Position numbers and translations under genes: made by a program | Notes under the pieces: generated by a model | Told to the model about the DNA's origin: nothing | The model's input: the letters and a program-made list of their open reading frames with translations, nothing else | Databases searched by the model: none | NCBI GenBank assembly: GCA_030847615.1 | Contig: JAUMIR010000005.1 | Span: forward strand, 60,229,001 to 60,293,000 | Reading direction: 5' to 3' | DNA from: Gambelia wislizenii | Taxonomy: Eukaryota; Chordata; Lepidosauria; Squamata; Crotaphytidae | DNA: 64,000 nucleotides | In this document: positions 10,565-20,948 of the stretch, piece by piece | How the letters are laid out: each line of letters opens with the position of its first letter | How positions within the stretch are numbered: the first letter of the stretch is position 1

Positions 10565-12600
10565 CTTCGAAATCACAACACAGCCATTGTCACACAGGCA
10601 AACTGGCTCAGAGAGATTCTCATACAGCACTGAGTTGCTACTTGTTCCATGACATGCAAAAATACTAGTGGACTAGTAGGGTAGCTATGTTTCAGAATTC
10701 CATTCAGATTAATTGCCCCCCCCTCCACTCCTTACAGTTTGCTGTTATAGTACTGGCTGTAGTGGCACTTCAATCACAGGGTTGTAGATAAGCCCACATC
10801 CTCTAAACTGCAAAGATAGGTCTATTAAATTGTGCCTGATTCAGGTTAGTAGTATATTATTGGGCAATTGCCTTCTAGATCTCAGCTGGCCTTTAAATTT
10901 GTATAGAGAAACAGATGTTAATATTGCCTTAAGTATTGTAAATACCAGTTCATAATACCAGTTCATTCCAGCTGTTTAGTTAGGTGGCAGTGAAATGATC
11001 CATTCAAACGAAAAGTACACACACTGTTTATGTAGTCTGCACTGGATAATCAGAGTAGGCAGCCACCTCAAAATATAGCTTGCATATAGCAAAAAAGGAA
11101 AATGTTAGGGAGCATATTAAATTCACAGATCACATTTTTTACAGAGAAAGAAACAAAGATATTTTTTTTGCCTCAGACATGGACATATTCAGCTTGTTAT
11201 GTCCACGTGGAAACATTAAGCCAAACAACGTTGTTTTTGTCTTGGTTAATATCAGCTTGTAGTAACAACTAGTCAAAATCAGCTGACACCAAGTTATAAC
11301 AAACAGTTCTGAGTGCTACAGATTCTGTTTTGTAATATGTATAGCTAATTGCTTCTTGTAAAGGGCAGGTTCAGTCTATTTCTGTTAGCCTATCACATAG
11401 TGGATCCTTTTAGGGTAAGCTTGCATTGAAGGGTTCTATAGCAGTTGTATCTTTAGTTTGTCCCTAAGTATCCCTCGGTAATATTCTCCTCCATGACTAT
11501 ATGCAGACTGCAATTTACTATTTTACACACAGGCATAGACACACACCTGGGAGAGGTCATATTGGGATTGGGCATGTAGTGACACCAACATGTGTCTGAC
11601 AAGTATTCTCATTTTCATATGGTGCAGGTGAGGCCACTGAAATTCCAAACAGATGTCTGAGGTCAAGGAAGGAGTAAAACTGAAGCTAAATCCAGACAAG
11701 GTGGGGATTTTGATGGTGGGTGGCCCGGGTGATCTCACTGTAGATGTACAACCTGTTCTGGCTGGTGCTACACTCTCCCTTTTGGGGGCTTGGTTGAAGT
11801 GTTTCAAAATGTAAACAGGATTTTCATCATGGAAAAAAAAATCCCTTTAGCAGCCAGTATTTTATATGAGAGATGCTTAAAAGGAGATTGTTAAAATGAT
11901 GTCCCTCCCCCCACTCTCTTTACGAATGTGGTTATTTTGTGGGTAGCAAAGTTTAAAAAGGAAGCAGATACAACCAGGCTTTCAGCAATTCTGCAACATG
12001 TTTTTAAGGTTGATTTCATTTACAAATACACAAGTGTTTCTAGCCTAAAGATTTCATTCAATTAGCACAAGCAAAAGTATTTTAAATTGTCTACTCTCTT
12101 TAAATAGTAAGATTAAAATTCAGTTCAACTAATGGCTATAGATCCATAGTATGTCTCTATACAGAAATAACTGCATGTGCTTATTCCTGTACTGGTACCC
12201 TCTAGACACCTTTTCGTGTGTCATAGCTAAGAATGTACAGTTATGTACCCAACCATGTAACCTGACCTATTACATTGCTTGTATGAATTAGCTCCTTTTC
12301 CCTTAAGGATTTTCCCTGTTCATTGAAGCTCCTAAAAGCCACACATTTAACAGATGAGTTTTAGGCAATGTCAACATGGTATCCTATGGTGTGGTACACT
12401 ACAGTGATGGTGTCTTGTCCTGTAATTAGTTTTAGCTTCACCGCTGCCTTGGACGCAGAAGGCTTTTAGGGGCACAGCAGTGAATCTAAGTCCCACATTT
12501 GTTTGTTTACTGGGATAGGCACATGAAATCTATACAATAAAAGCTATCATGCTATTGAAGTTACTGTTTCATCTTACAAGTACCCAATTGGCAAAAAATA
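10565..12600. other. No gene recognised
   Basis: Two kilobases of AT-rich DNA. The longest frame (94 codons, - strand, 11523-11807) shows no domain. I see no convincing exon or repeat boundary. Confidence 0.45.
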
Positions 12601-13255
12601 CCATTTATGCCTGATGAAAAAAACCTGAAAGGTATATTAAAGGTCATCTCATTCAACCTTTTCCACATCTTTTCTAGGTGATGTTGGAAACATATTTTAG
12701 TTAGAAGATCAGCAATTTCTTTAAGAACCCTTGGGTAGATGCCATTTGGACACAGCAATTTGTAATTTGCCAGTGATATCTAGAGCGTGCTCCCTCATCA
12801 CTAGTATTTGCCTCAATTTCCTATTCTCATCTTCTGGAAACAGCATGAGCATTATTTTTAGTAGTAAAGACAAATGGGAAGAATTCATCCAGCTTCTCTG
12901 CAATTTCCGTTTCTTCCATTAATGTCATTGTCATTCAATGTTCAACTGCCTCCCTGCTTCCTATTACTGATCAACTTAAATAACTTTTTGTTCTTGGTCT
13001 TCATGATAGTAGTGATATGCTCCTCAAAAACCCCTTTTTATCTTTATTTTCTGCTTGCACTTCCTTTGTGCAAGCTTGTGTTCTGTTAAGTTTGTCTCAT
13101 TTATGCAAGATTTCAGGTTTCTGATGGGTCTTTTATGTATAATCACTTTCTTTGCACTGCTTGTTAGTCTTGCTGGGAATCTCTTTGACTTCAATAACCC
13201 TTTCCTTACGTCTTGCATATACAGTGTATTTTAGCTGAGCCTTCAATAATTGTGT
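12601..13255 (-). pseudogene. Ancient CR1-like ORF2 relic
   Basis: On the - strand the frame 12561-12758 reads PNGIYPRVLKEIADLL, matching the CR1 block [16 protein letters not shown]. Upstream (towards 12900) degraded text resembles the [15 protein letters not shown] block, and the 13020-13230 stretch resembles the Lys/Arg-rich linker. Many stops and gaps; much older than the three young CR1 copies. Confidence 0.55.
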
Positions 13256-13287
13256 ATTTGAGTGGGTCCAGAGCTTCACGAGTCAGA

Positions 13288-13913
13288 GAAGATTATCAGA
13301 CATGCCAAAAATCCCACCACAGGGATGACAGGACATTGTTAAAGGGCTAACTTTTCAGACGTCGTCGTCCCTGTGGCATTATGCCCCTGTGCCTCTCCTC
13401 CCTGCTCCTTTTTATTGACAGCTTAAGCTGTGAATAGACTCATCATTCCATTTCTGTCATGGAATGACGGGTGTGTAAGAAGGTGCCCCATTATGCTGGT
13501 GCGGTGCCAGCATAACGGGGAGGTCCGTGCCGAACACTTCTGGTTGAGATCAGGACATCGAGGTAAGTGACACATTTTTTCCCCTCCCCAGGTTACTTGG
13601 GTTTTTTTTAAAATGTGTTTTTGTGCTTGGTGTACTTATAAACATTTTATTTTGACTTTTATTTTTAAATTTCCTGCGTGATCGTTCTCTTGTGAGAACA
13701 GATGGGATTTGTTTTCTAGGAAGTGAATGCGACTCGGCGAGAGCTCCATTCACTCCTGGGATGCCGGAGGGGAGGGGAACAGTTTCTGTCATGCGGAAAG
13801 GTGGGTGTCTGAAAATTTTTCATTTATTCAGTTACAGGGATGGGAGTGGGCGGGAGGGGATGTAGCGAGATGGGGATGTGTTTTTTTTTTTTTGTCCCCG
13901 TCTGATAATGACC
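13288..13913 (+). mobile_element. Family H long element (626 bp)
   Basis: Left end GAAGATTATCAGACATG and right end GTCTGATAATGACC. It is flanked by AGA on both sides; the match can be read as 8 bp (CAGAGAAG) if the left terminus is shortened. Internally it shares with 28231 and 42885 a 'tttttattga' plus 'ctgtgaatagac' block, a 'gaacacttctggttgagatc' block, and AGGTAAGT at 13561-13568. No ORF encodes a transposase. Confidence 0.75.
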
Positions 13914-13916
13914 AGA

Positions 13917-14813
13917 GAAGTTTGCCCCTTTTGACTTTTTCCTTTCACTAGAAAGGAATCAAGCTTTGGATTTCATAAGTTATGCAAATTCAGTCAAATA
14001 TAAAGTATAAGTACAGAGGTTAGAATGGAGTATCTCTCCATGATGATATTTCATCCTTAGTTTGTGTCATTAGCCACCTAGTTAAGAACTCTTGCCTTCT
14101 GGTTAATTATAAGGCAAAGTATATACAGGATTCTGAACAATTATGCATACTTTATATAAACGGTAAATATTTCTGTTCCTAAGTTCCCATTGGAATCCTG
14201 ATCTCCTTAATGATGTCACACTGAATGTTGGAAGAAGAATGATCAAAACAAAACAGCATCCACATCCCAGCTACTAAAACAAAAGATAAAGCACAGGAAC
14301 CAGCAATATATATGAACAGTGTAATATTGTAAATTAACTGTAGAAGCAATGAACTCAAAGGTATAATGAATATAATATTAATAAACAAACCACAACAGTA
14401 CAATGATGTATGAATGCATAAGTGTCAGTCCTTAATAACTGTAATTACTGCAGAATCATTCACTAATCCTCTATCCTTCGTGAAACATTCAATAAGACCT
14501 CCCAAGGGCTCCCAAGTTTCTGAAAGAAGTCCTCAAACAAGAAAAGGAAGTTCTCAAATGAAACAAAGATGGCAATTCTGGAAATTTCTAGCCGTTTCAA
14601 ATCTTCCTCAGTTTTTTTTCTTCACACCTCAGTGATTATAGTAATTAATAAAGGAACATACATAGTTATGTTTAATAACCCTCCCCCACTAGATTTCATC
14701 AAAAGTATACCATAATAATTACAATGATAGTATAATATTTTTAGTTAATTTAAAAAATACCAGCTTAACAAAAATATTGTACAGGATCAAGGGGCTACAA
14801 GCCTTGGAAAGAC
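13917..14813. other. No gene recognised
   Basis: AT-rich, with short unsupported frames only. Confidence 0.5.
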
Positions 14814-14816
14814 ATA

Positions 14817-15131
14817 GAACTTTTTCAATTGGGGAAAAAACCTCGAGAAGGTCAGGAGAAGAATGGGGCTGTTGCATTCCCCATTTCAGCGCCCCGTTTC
14901 AGGCAATGCCATCCTCCTCCCGACCTTCCCCTGTGCTTCCTCCATGTTGCGGGCACTACTTTTTATTGATGGAAAACCTCCATCAATAAAAAGCAGTGCC
15001 CACAGCATGGAGGAAGATGGGGGAAGGTCAGGAGGAGGACAGCATTGTCTGAAATGGGGCACTGTAAGTGCAACAGCCCTGTTCTTCTCCCGACCCCCTC
15101 GGGCTTTCCCCCCCCCCATTTGAAAAAGTCC
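14817..15131. mobile_element. Family H short hairpin element (315 bp), ATA target duplication
   Basis: Left end GAACTTTTTCAATTGG and right end TTTGAAAAAGTCC, flanked by ATA on both sides (14814-14816, 15132-15134). The interior is a near-perfect palindrome around 14970: 'ctttttattgatgg' and 'ccatcaataaaaag' form the loop-proximal stem. Overlapping frames on both strands (up to 120 codons) are by-products of the palindrome. Confidence 0.78.
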
Positions 15132-15537
15132 ATAGACATGACAAAGTACAAGAAAGAGAGCAGCAGTACACCAAAACTGATTTTCTTTTCTCAAATGGTG
15201 TGTCTGCAAATATTCTCCCTTTCTCTCCCCACACACTCTCTTCACAACCCATCTTAGGGCTCAGAACTTTGCAGGAAGGTGTATTCTCTGGTCTAAAAAC
15301 CTACATCACCAATTTTTCTGGTGACTCATTTAGAGTCATGGTGAGTCATAGAATGTCACTTGATGACACACATGCTTTGGTGACAACATGTTCAAAGGTA
15401 TTTCCCCCCAATTGCTTGTTTATTACATAGATAGCCCTGGCATAGAAAATTATTGCCACAATATTGTTCCAAATCTGAAATGTACAATATTGCACTACCA
15501 CCATGCTAAGTGTTCTGCTGGCACTAGCACAATGTTA

Positions 15538-16488
15538 GGACATTATCAGATGGGACTGTAATTGTAGAATTACAGTGTGACAGTACTGAAAATGGGTCCC
15601 CATCATCATATGACATCATTGTCCTCCCATGGTCAATGTGTGCTCCACCCATTAATGGCTTGTCACCTTTTACTGATGGCAAAATCTATGAATAGCCCTC
15701 AGTATTGCTTTTTTCACAGTATTGACAAGTGTGCAAAACCAGATCTCGCTGTAATCACATGATTACAGGCAGTTCTTTCCCCCCTCCCCTTTCCCAATGA
15801 GAACACAGGATGCACAGGATGCTGTCTTAATGAACTGTCATCTTTTCTTGGTACATTTTTATCTTTGTTTAAGTGTTTATTTGTTAATTTCTTTCATTAT
15901 TTATGTGTTTCTGGTGTGTTTAAGCAAAGTCACATCTTTTTACAAGAACAGCCAAATCTCGCCCATACAAAATCACAGAAGTAAAATCCCATTTTTAAAC
16001 TGCTAGTTGTGGTCATATGATGATTCTGTGGTGGTAGTACTGTGTTATTATAGCATAGTATTGCACAATTGCAGTGATGTTCAATAATTACTGTAATCAT
16101 GCCACTATGTTTCCACTTTCCTCAATATAATAATAATAATAATAATAAAATTTATTTATACCCCGCCCCTCTGCTAAAAACAATCGGGGCGGCTTCCAAC
16201 AATTAAAACATTATAATAATGACTAAAAACACCACCCACCCCCACCCTCCCACATAAAAAGACATTAAACACAATAAGATTAAAACCTTCTAGCTAAAAG
16301 AACACATTAAAAACAAATATATACATAATTTTTTAAAAAGCCAGGAGACTGAGTTCCTGAGGCCGGGATCTAATCAGGAAAGGCCTGCCGAAAGAGATCC
16401 GTCTTTAGTGCTTTTTTAAAGCTACTCAAGCTCGTCAGCTGACGGATCTCATTCGGCAGGCCATTCCACAACTAGTCTGATAAATTCC
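15538..16488 (+). mobile_element. Family H long element with nested L2 tail, TTA target duplication
   Basis: Left end GGACATTATCAGATG after TTA (15535-15537). The right end GTCTGATAAATTCC is followed by TTA (16489-16491), but only after an L2 fragment at 16126-16473. Subtracting that fragment leaves about 600 bp, the length of the other long copies. Internally a degraded 'ttactgatggcaaaa...tgaatagccc' block matches the shared long-form core. Confidence 0.65.
16126..16473 (-). mobile_element. L2 LINE 3' tail
   Basis: A (TAATAA)n tail at the low-coordinate end is followed by 'ttatttataccccgcccctc', 'aatcggggcggctt' and, on the - strand, the last codons of L2 ORF2 (FRQAF-type block, 'ggcctgccgaaagagatcc'). 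The same tail occurs at 48931 and 58231. It is inserted just inside the right end of a family H element. Confidence 0.8.
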
Positions 16489-16731
16489 TTAGTCTTCATC
16501 CTCTCCCTTAGTTAGCTAAAGGGAAAGATCCTTTAAAATGCTTCTCTTTGCCCAAAGAGTTGTATTAGATAACTTTCAAGGTTCCTTCCAGCTATATTAT
16601 TCTATGTGTATGATAACAATTGCCAGTGGTGATCAAGCAGCGTGACAGACACTAAACATGGTATGACTATCATTATTGTATTATTTATCTTGTTGTATTA
16701 TTTTCTGAGCATTTTCTGTTATACAAAAAAG

Positions 16732-16872
16732 TGGGCTCTCAGTATCCACAGGGTTTGGTTCCAGGACCACCCCTACCCCCTGTGGATACCAAAATCCATG
16801 AATGCTCAAGTCCCATTATATACAATGGTGTAGTAAAATGGCATCCCTTATATAAAATGGTGAACAACAATC
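16732..16872. mobile_element. Pogo/Tigger-like MITE, one end
   Basis: The run 'gtatccacagggtttggttc', then 'ccaggaccacccc', 'ggataccaaaatccatgaat' and 'gctcaagtcccattata' follows the order of the MER2-like Tigger MITE arm, as at 47927. The opposite arm is missing. Confidence 0.65.
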
Positions 16873-16962
16873 CTGGATGACAGTTGCATTTCCTACATAC
16901 AGAAACTGCATGCTTTCTTAGAAGTAGGTACTGCTGCATTCACAAGCAAAACTACAGTCTAA

Positions 16963-17292
16963 GGACTTTTTCAGACGCCCCTTACCGCACAAGAAGCCTC
17001 CGTAACAGCAACGAAGCTGTGCATAGCAGGGGGTCCATTTCGGATGACGTCGTCCCTCTCTCGGCGTTGTCCGTGACTGTTCCGGGTAGGATTGAAGGTG
17101 GCTGCACCATTTTTTATTCACGGACAACTTCTGTGAGTAAAAAATGGCGTGACCACCCTCAATCCTACCCGGAACAGTCATGGACGATGCCGAGAGAGGG
17201 ACGGTGTCATCTGAAACGGGCCCCCTGCCACACAGCAGCTTCATTACTGTTACGGAGGCTTATTGCATGGTAAGGGGAGTCTGAAAAAGTCC
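16963..17292. mobile_element. Family H short hairpin element (330 bp)
   Basis: Left end GGACTTTTTCAGACGCCCC and right end GTCTGAAAAAGTCC are inverted repeats; the interior is a palindrome with 'tgttccgggtaggattgaag' pairing to the opposite arm. Flanks TAA and TAT match in two of three bases. It contains GATGACGTCGTCCCTCTCTC, a CpG-rich block shared with 9382 and 13288. Confidence 0.8.
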
Positions 17293-18150
17293 TATGACCC
17301 TGATGCATGATTTTGGTGAATAGCTCACCAAAACTGTAGGACAAACATTCATATATATATACATACATGTGTATGTGTGTTTGGGTATGTGTATTTGCTT
17401 AATCAGTAGAGATTGTTCAGGGTTTTTTTTAATAAACAAAAATGTTGTTTGAGTGCATTTCCCAAAACTTAATGTTCATATTTCCTGGCAAAATATCATG
17501 AGTGACATTTCCCCATAACAGATTCTGTAAACATGGAAAATGTCTGTTCCTTAAGAATCCCCCATGTTTGTATTGAAGAAGCAATTAAAAAAAAATCAGA
17601 CAACTAGTCTTTTGTCTTATTCCATGTTTTGGCAAGTGAGACAGAAGCTCTCACTTTGCCAACCAGTTGGCTCAATGAGGTAAACATAGTGGTCAGTGGC
17701 CTGAACCTTCTGTGGCCAAATGTGTCATTAAAGCCTGGTGGTCCATGCGTAAGGTGAAACCACAACCATATAAACATGCATGCCATTTCCCACACATCCA
17801 AAAGAATGCTAAGCCCTTCAACATCTTCATAATGGAGCTGTGTTCTGGATCTCAGAATATGGGTGGAAGCATGTAACTGACATTTAAATGCCCACAGTTA
17901 GTTTCTATTAAAATTATGCCACTGTGAAGATGAGGAAATGATACCTCATGGAGAAATTCCATGTAATTGTAAAGGTGAGAGAAAAGATTTACACCTTGCT
18001 CCTGAACATGGATTTTTATTTATATAAAGCATACTGTATATCTTACCCTTAACCCAAAATGCCCTAAAACAGCTTATAAGATATGTAACACAGACAGATT
18101 TTCAGCTTGCAATCTAAATTTAACATACTACACACAAGGAAAACAGGATT
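17293..18150. other. No gene recognised; TA/CA-rich tract and LINE 3'-end-like relic
   Basis: A short TA/CA microsatellite lies at 17350-17390. The sequence 18010-18110 ('tttttatttatataaagc', then 'cttaacccaaaatgcccta') resembles an L2/CR1 3' UTR on the - strand, heavily decayed. Confidence 0.4.
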
Positions 18151-18174
18151 TGGAGGGAGGAGACCATTTGGGAA

Positions 18175-18335
18175 AGGCAGAAAGAGGTAATGCCACCTAT
18201 CTACTTCTGGTTATGACCTATAAATCCCTATACACCTTGGTCCAAGGCTATCTGAAGGACCATATCTCTCCATTTGAATTTGCCTGGATTTTAAGATCTT
18301 CAAGGGAGGGCCTTCTTTCAGCCATGCAATCTTCT
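18175..18335 (+). pseudogene. LINE C-terminal fragment (L2/CR1-like)
   Basis: The frame at 18150-18344 contains YKSLYTLVQGYLKDHISPFE followed by RSSREGLLSA. This resembles the L2-type block FKALNGLGPTYL..RLLPY..RSSGRNLL present at 49191 and 58492. Short and decayed, so the clade is uncertain. Confidence 0.45.
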
Positions 18336-19567
18336 GTGTCATAACTCATCTTTTGGAGTTGGAAAATTCAGACACAGAGGAGGCGGCAGAATGCCAGGAA
18401 TCTACAGCTCTTGATGATGGTAGTCTCTCCAAGTCTAAGGAGCTGGGGGCTGAGGCAGAGGTAGGCCCTACTCCCTATCAGAAGACATGTTAGCATCCTT
18501 CACAGAGCACTGAAGAGATAAGGAGAGATTATGCTGACCCAAGCAACTGTTAAATAGGAGACCTGGTGCCTTCAGACAGTTGTCTATAAATCTCCCAGCA
18601 GTTCCCTGGGAGCTTTGTTGCTGACAACCATTCTGTCTTGTTGACTGGCAGTACACGTTGGTGTTCATGACTGCCTGACTGTGGACTGGTTACAATGTAT
18701 GATCATTTTACTCCTTGCTGGCTTTGTTTATTTTGACTACTGACTTGCTGTATGACTTCTGGACTGGCTGCTGACCATCCTCTTGCTTTGCCTTTTGTCC
18801 TGCTGGATACCCTGTGACTGAGCTGGACTGGATTACCTACTCAACATCTCTTGCTGGACATGGCTGGGCACCTCGTTCTGACCTCAGAGCAAGTAACTGA
18901 GCACCAGTGGGCTCTGCCAGGGAGTTGCTTGCCCAGGAAGTCAGAGCCCTGCTGGTGTGCAGTCTCTTGCTCTGAGGCCAGAACGAGGCACTCAACCACA
19001 TGATCAATGGTGAGGGGGTAGACCAATAGACCCCTCCACTATTGATTTCATGGCTGGGCATCTTGTTCTGACCTCAGAGCAAGAAACTGCATGCCAGTGG
19101 GGCTTTGCTGTGAAGGTGCTTGGCTGGGAAGGCAGCGATGACAGACCTGAGGAAAAGGGAACCTCTAGCAACAAAGCGGTGCAGATTCAGGCTTTGGCCA
19201 GAGGACATGTGTGGATAGTGATATGATGTCACTTTGGCATAGGCCAAATAGGTGTGGCACTAATGGGATCAATCTGGGGTGGCTCAGGCCAGAGTATTCT
19301 AAATTCCATCTGGATTTTTGTCCCCAGGGTAGACATGACCAAAGACCCATCCATCCATCCATCCTTCCACTTTTGTGAACAGACCGGCTACTGAGAGGTG
19401 TTTTTTTTTAAATAATAGTAATAATATGGGGTGTGTCTCTGTGTTGTATTTGTTCTCCACAATGCGCATTATAAAATTTTATACAATGTTTTTATTCTGC
19501 TTGATTTAATAAGACATTCTGTTTTTTAAATGTTATAACTTATTGTATAATCCAATCTTCAATTTAG
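18336..19567. repeat. CTG/ACT-rich stretch and an inverted/direct triple repeat
   Basis: From about 18640 to 18850 the text is rich in gact/gctg repeats. Then 18870-18907 ('acctcgttctgacctcagag') and 18952-18990 are inverted copies of each other, and a third, direct copy lies at about 19060-19110. A small hairpin with 'caatggtgagggggta' joins copies two and three. I read this as a decayed foldback MITE of unknown family. A short (ATCC)n is at 19346-19362. No gene. Confidence 0.45.
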
Positions 19568-19950
19568 AAATAGTATGGTGAACTCGCCACGGGTCAGTGT
19601 AAGAGGTACAAAGCGATACAAAGACTCACTGAAACAACATCTCAGGCTTGGCCAAATTGATCACTAACAATGGTCTGCCCTGACCTCACATTGGGAGGCA
19701 TGGAGATGCAGTATCCACAATGCTGCAGCCCTATTTGAGAACTCATGCCAAACAAGTCTTGAAGAGAAATGACAATGCAGAAAAAAATCACAACCCGGAA
19801 ACATCACCCAAGGAGACCTTCTGCTGTGCTTTCTGCAACCAGACTTGTTTATCTCGGACTGGCCTTTTTAGTCATCAACGCGCTTGCAGAAAGCACGGGA
19901 TGAGTCCTTCCTGAATCTTCGTTTGCGAAGAAAAGTCAGAGAGAGAGAGT
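19568..19950 (+). pseudogene. LINE ORF2 C-terminal fragment with C2H2-like finger
   Basis: Encodes KRYKDSLKQHLRLGQID, then a W-rich block (SHWEAWRCSIHNAAALFE), then CCAFCNQTCLSRTGLFSHQR and ACRKHGMSPS with a stop at 19912-19914. This layout (RYKD, a paired-Trp block and a terminal Cys/His finger) is a common end of non-LTR retrotransposon proteins. The same fragment lies on the - strand at 45795-46213, so it is a repeat, not a host gene. I cannot fix the clade. Confidence 0.7.
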
Positions 19951-20040
19951 TAATAGTTGCACTAGTTGTAGAAATAAGCACAGGCTAGTATGGAAAGCAA
20001 AAGGAAGCACTGGAGGTCAGTAAGCTGAAAGCCAGGTCAG

Positions 20041-20392
20041 GGGTCCCTTCGCACTACACATTTATAGCACCATTATTCCACTTTAGCTACCATGGTTGCA
20101 TCCTACGGAATCCTGGGGTTTGTAGTTTGGTGAGGTCTCCTTCTTTGGAGGTTTTTAAACAGAGGGTGGATGGCCATCTTGTTGAGAGTTTGATTCTATA
20201 TTCCTCCATGGCAGGGGGATGGACTGTATGGCTCTTGTGATCTCTCCCAACTTTATGATTCTATGAAGCACTTTCTGGCTGAGAATTCTAAATATCAATT
20301 CCTAAAGTGCAAATCCCAGGTTTCTGTGACATGGAGCCATGGCAATTAAAGTGGAATCATAACACTAAAATTGTGTAGTGTGAAAGGGTCCC
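20041..20392. mobile_element. Foldback MITE with a CR1 tail inside
   Basis: The left arm 'gggtcccttcgcactacaca' and the right arm 'ttgtgtagtgtgaaagggtc' are inverted repeats. 'ccactttagctaccatgg' and 'ccatggcaattaaagtgg' pair further in. A second copy without the CR1 lies at 49720-49915. Superfamily not assigned. Confidence 0.7.
20132..20268 (+). mobile_element. CR1 3' end fragment
   Basis: About 137 bp of CR1 3' end (ggtctccttctttggagg... to tatgattctatga), extremely 5'-truncated, inserted in the MITE at 20041-20392. Confidence 0.8.
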
Positions 20393-20694
20393 AAGTCTCC
20401 TGTGTTCTTATTTGTGTCCAGATGTCAGGACACCCAGATATGTTCAAATGAATGGAAATAGTAGAGTTTCACAAGCCAATATAAACAAAACTCCTTATAT
20501 GATGGTCACAGCCCTATCATATAAGAATCAATTGCTATGCAAGCAGAAGGGAAAGTAGATTGCCTTCTCCCCATTATGAAATTAAAACCACATACAACTT
20601 TTAGAAGTCCTATTTGGACCAGGAAATAGAGTTGGAATTTTTAATGATATAACAGAGGATTGGCTGAACTATTTTTGTTTGTTTTTGGTTACAG

Positions 20695-20843
20695 AAAATT
20701 TGGATTTAAATGGTTGTGATCCCTGTAATGAAGTCAGTAAAACCACTTATGCAATTCAGCAGTTCTCATTACATGATTCCTCCTCCTATATTAGGTACAT
20801 GAAAGCTAATTTGTCTTCTCGACATCCTTCTATTGTGTTACAG
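20695..20843 (+). CDS. Candidate internal exon of an unidentified host gene
   Basis: This is the only stretch that looks like host coding DNA. A good 3' splice site (tttgtttgtttttggttacag) ends at 20694 and a 5' splice site (CAG|GTGGGT) begins at 20844. The 149 bp between are open in one frame: two bases completing a codon, then 49 codons, from about ENLDLNGCDPCNEVSKTTYA to RHPSIVLQ. That implies intron phase 1 upstream and phase 0 downstream. The composition (Cys, Asp, Ser, Tyr spread evenly, no repeat) is protein-like. I do not recognise the family. No partner exon was found nearby, and a 5'-truncated CR1 begins about 100 bp downstream. It could be a chance open frame with fortuitous splice sites. 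Confidence 0.4.
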
Positions 20844-20948
20844 GTGGGTAGAACTGACCTTTCAATGGGAGTGTTTAGTAGAAGATACTTTGAAGTTGCA
20901 GGGAAAAAAATCTATGCCCAAATAAATGCTTCAAGAAATGCAGCATGA

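Noticed and set aside
13280..13920. 8-bp target duplication (CAGAGAAG) making family H a hAT
   Set aside because: Only this copy shows it and it needs a shortened left end; six other copies give 3-bp duplications.
14863..15430. Overlapping 86-120 codon frames on both strands
   Set aside because: They lie on the arms of the palindromic family H element and its flank; the palindrome yields similar frames on both strands.
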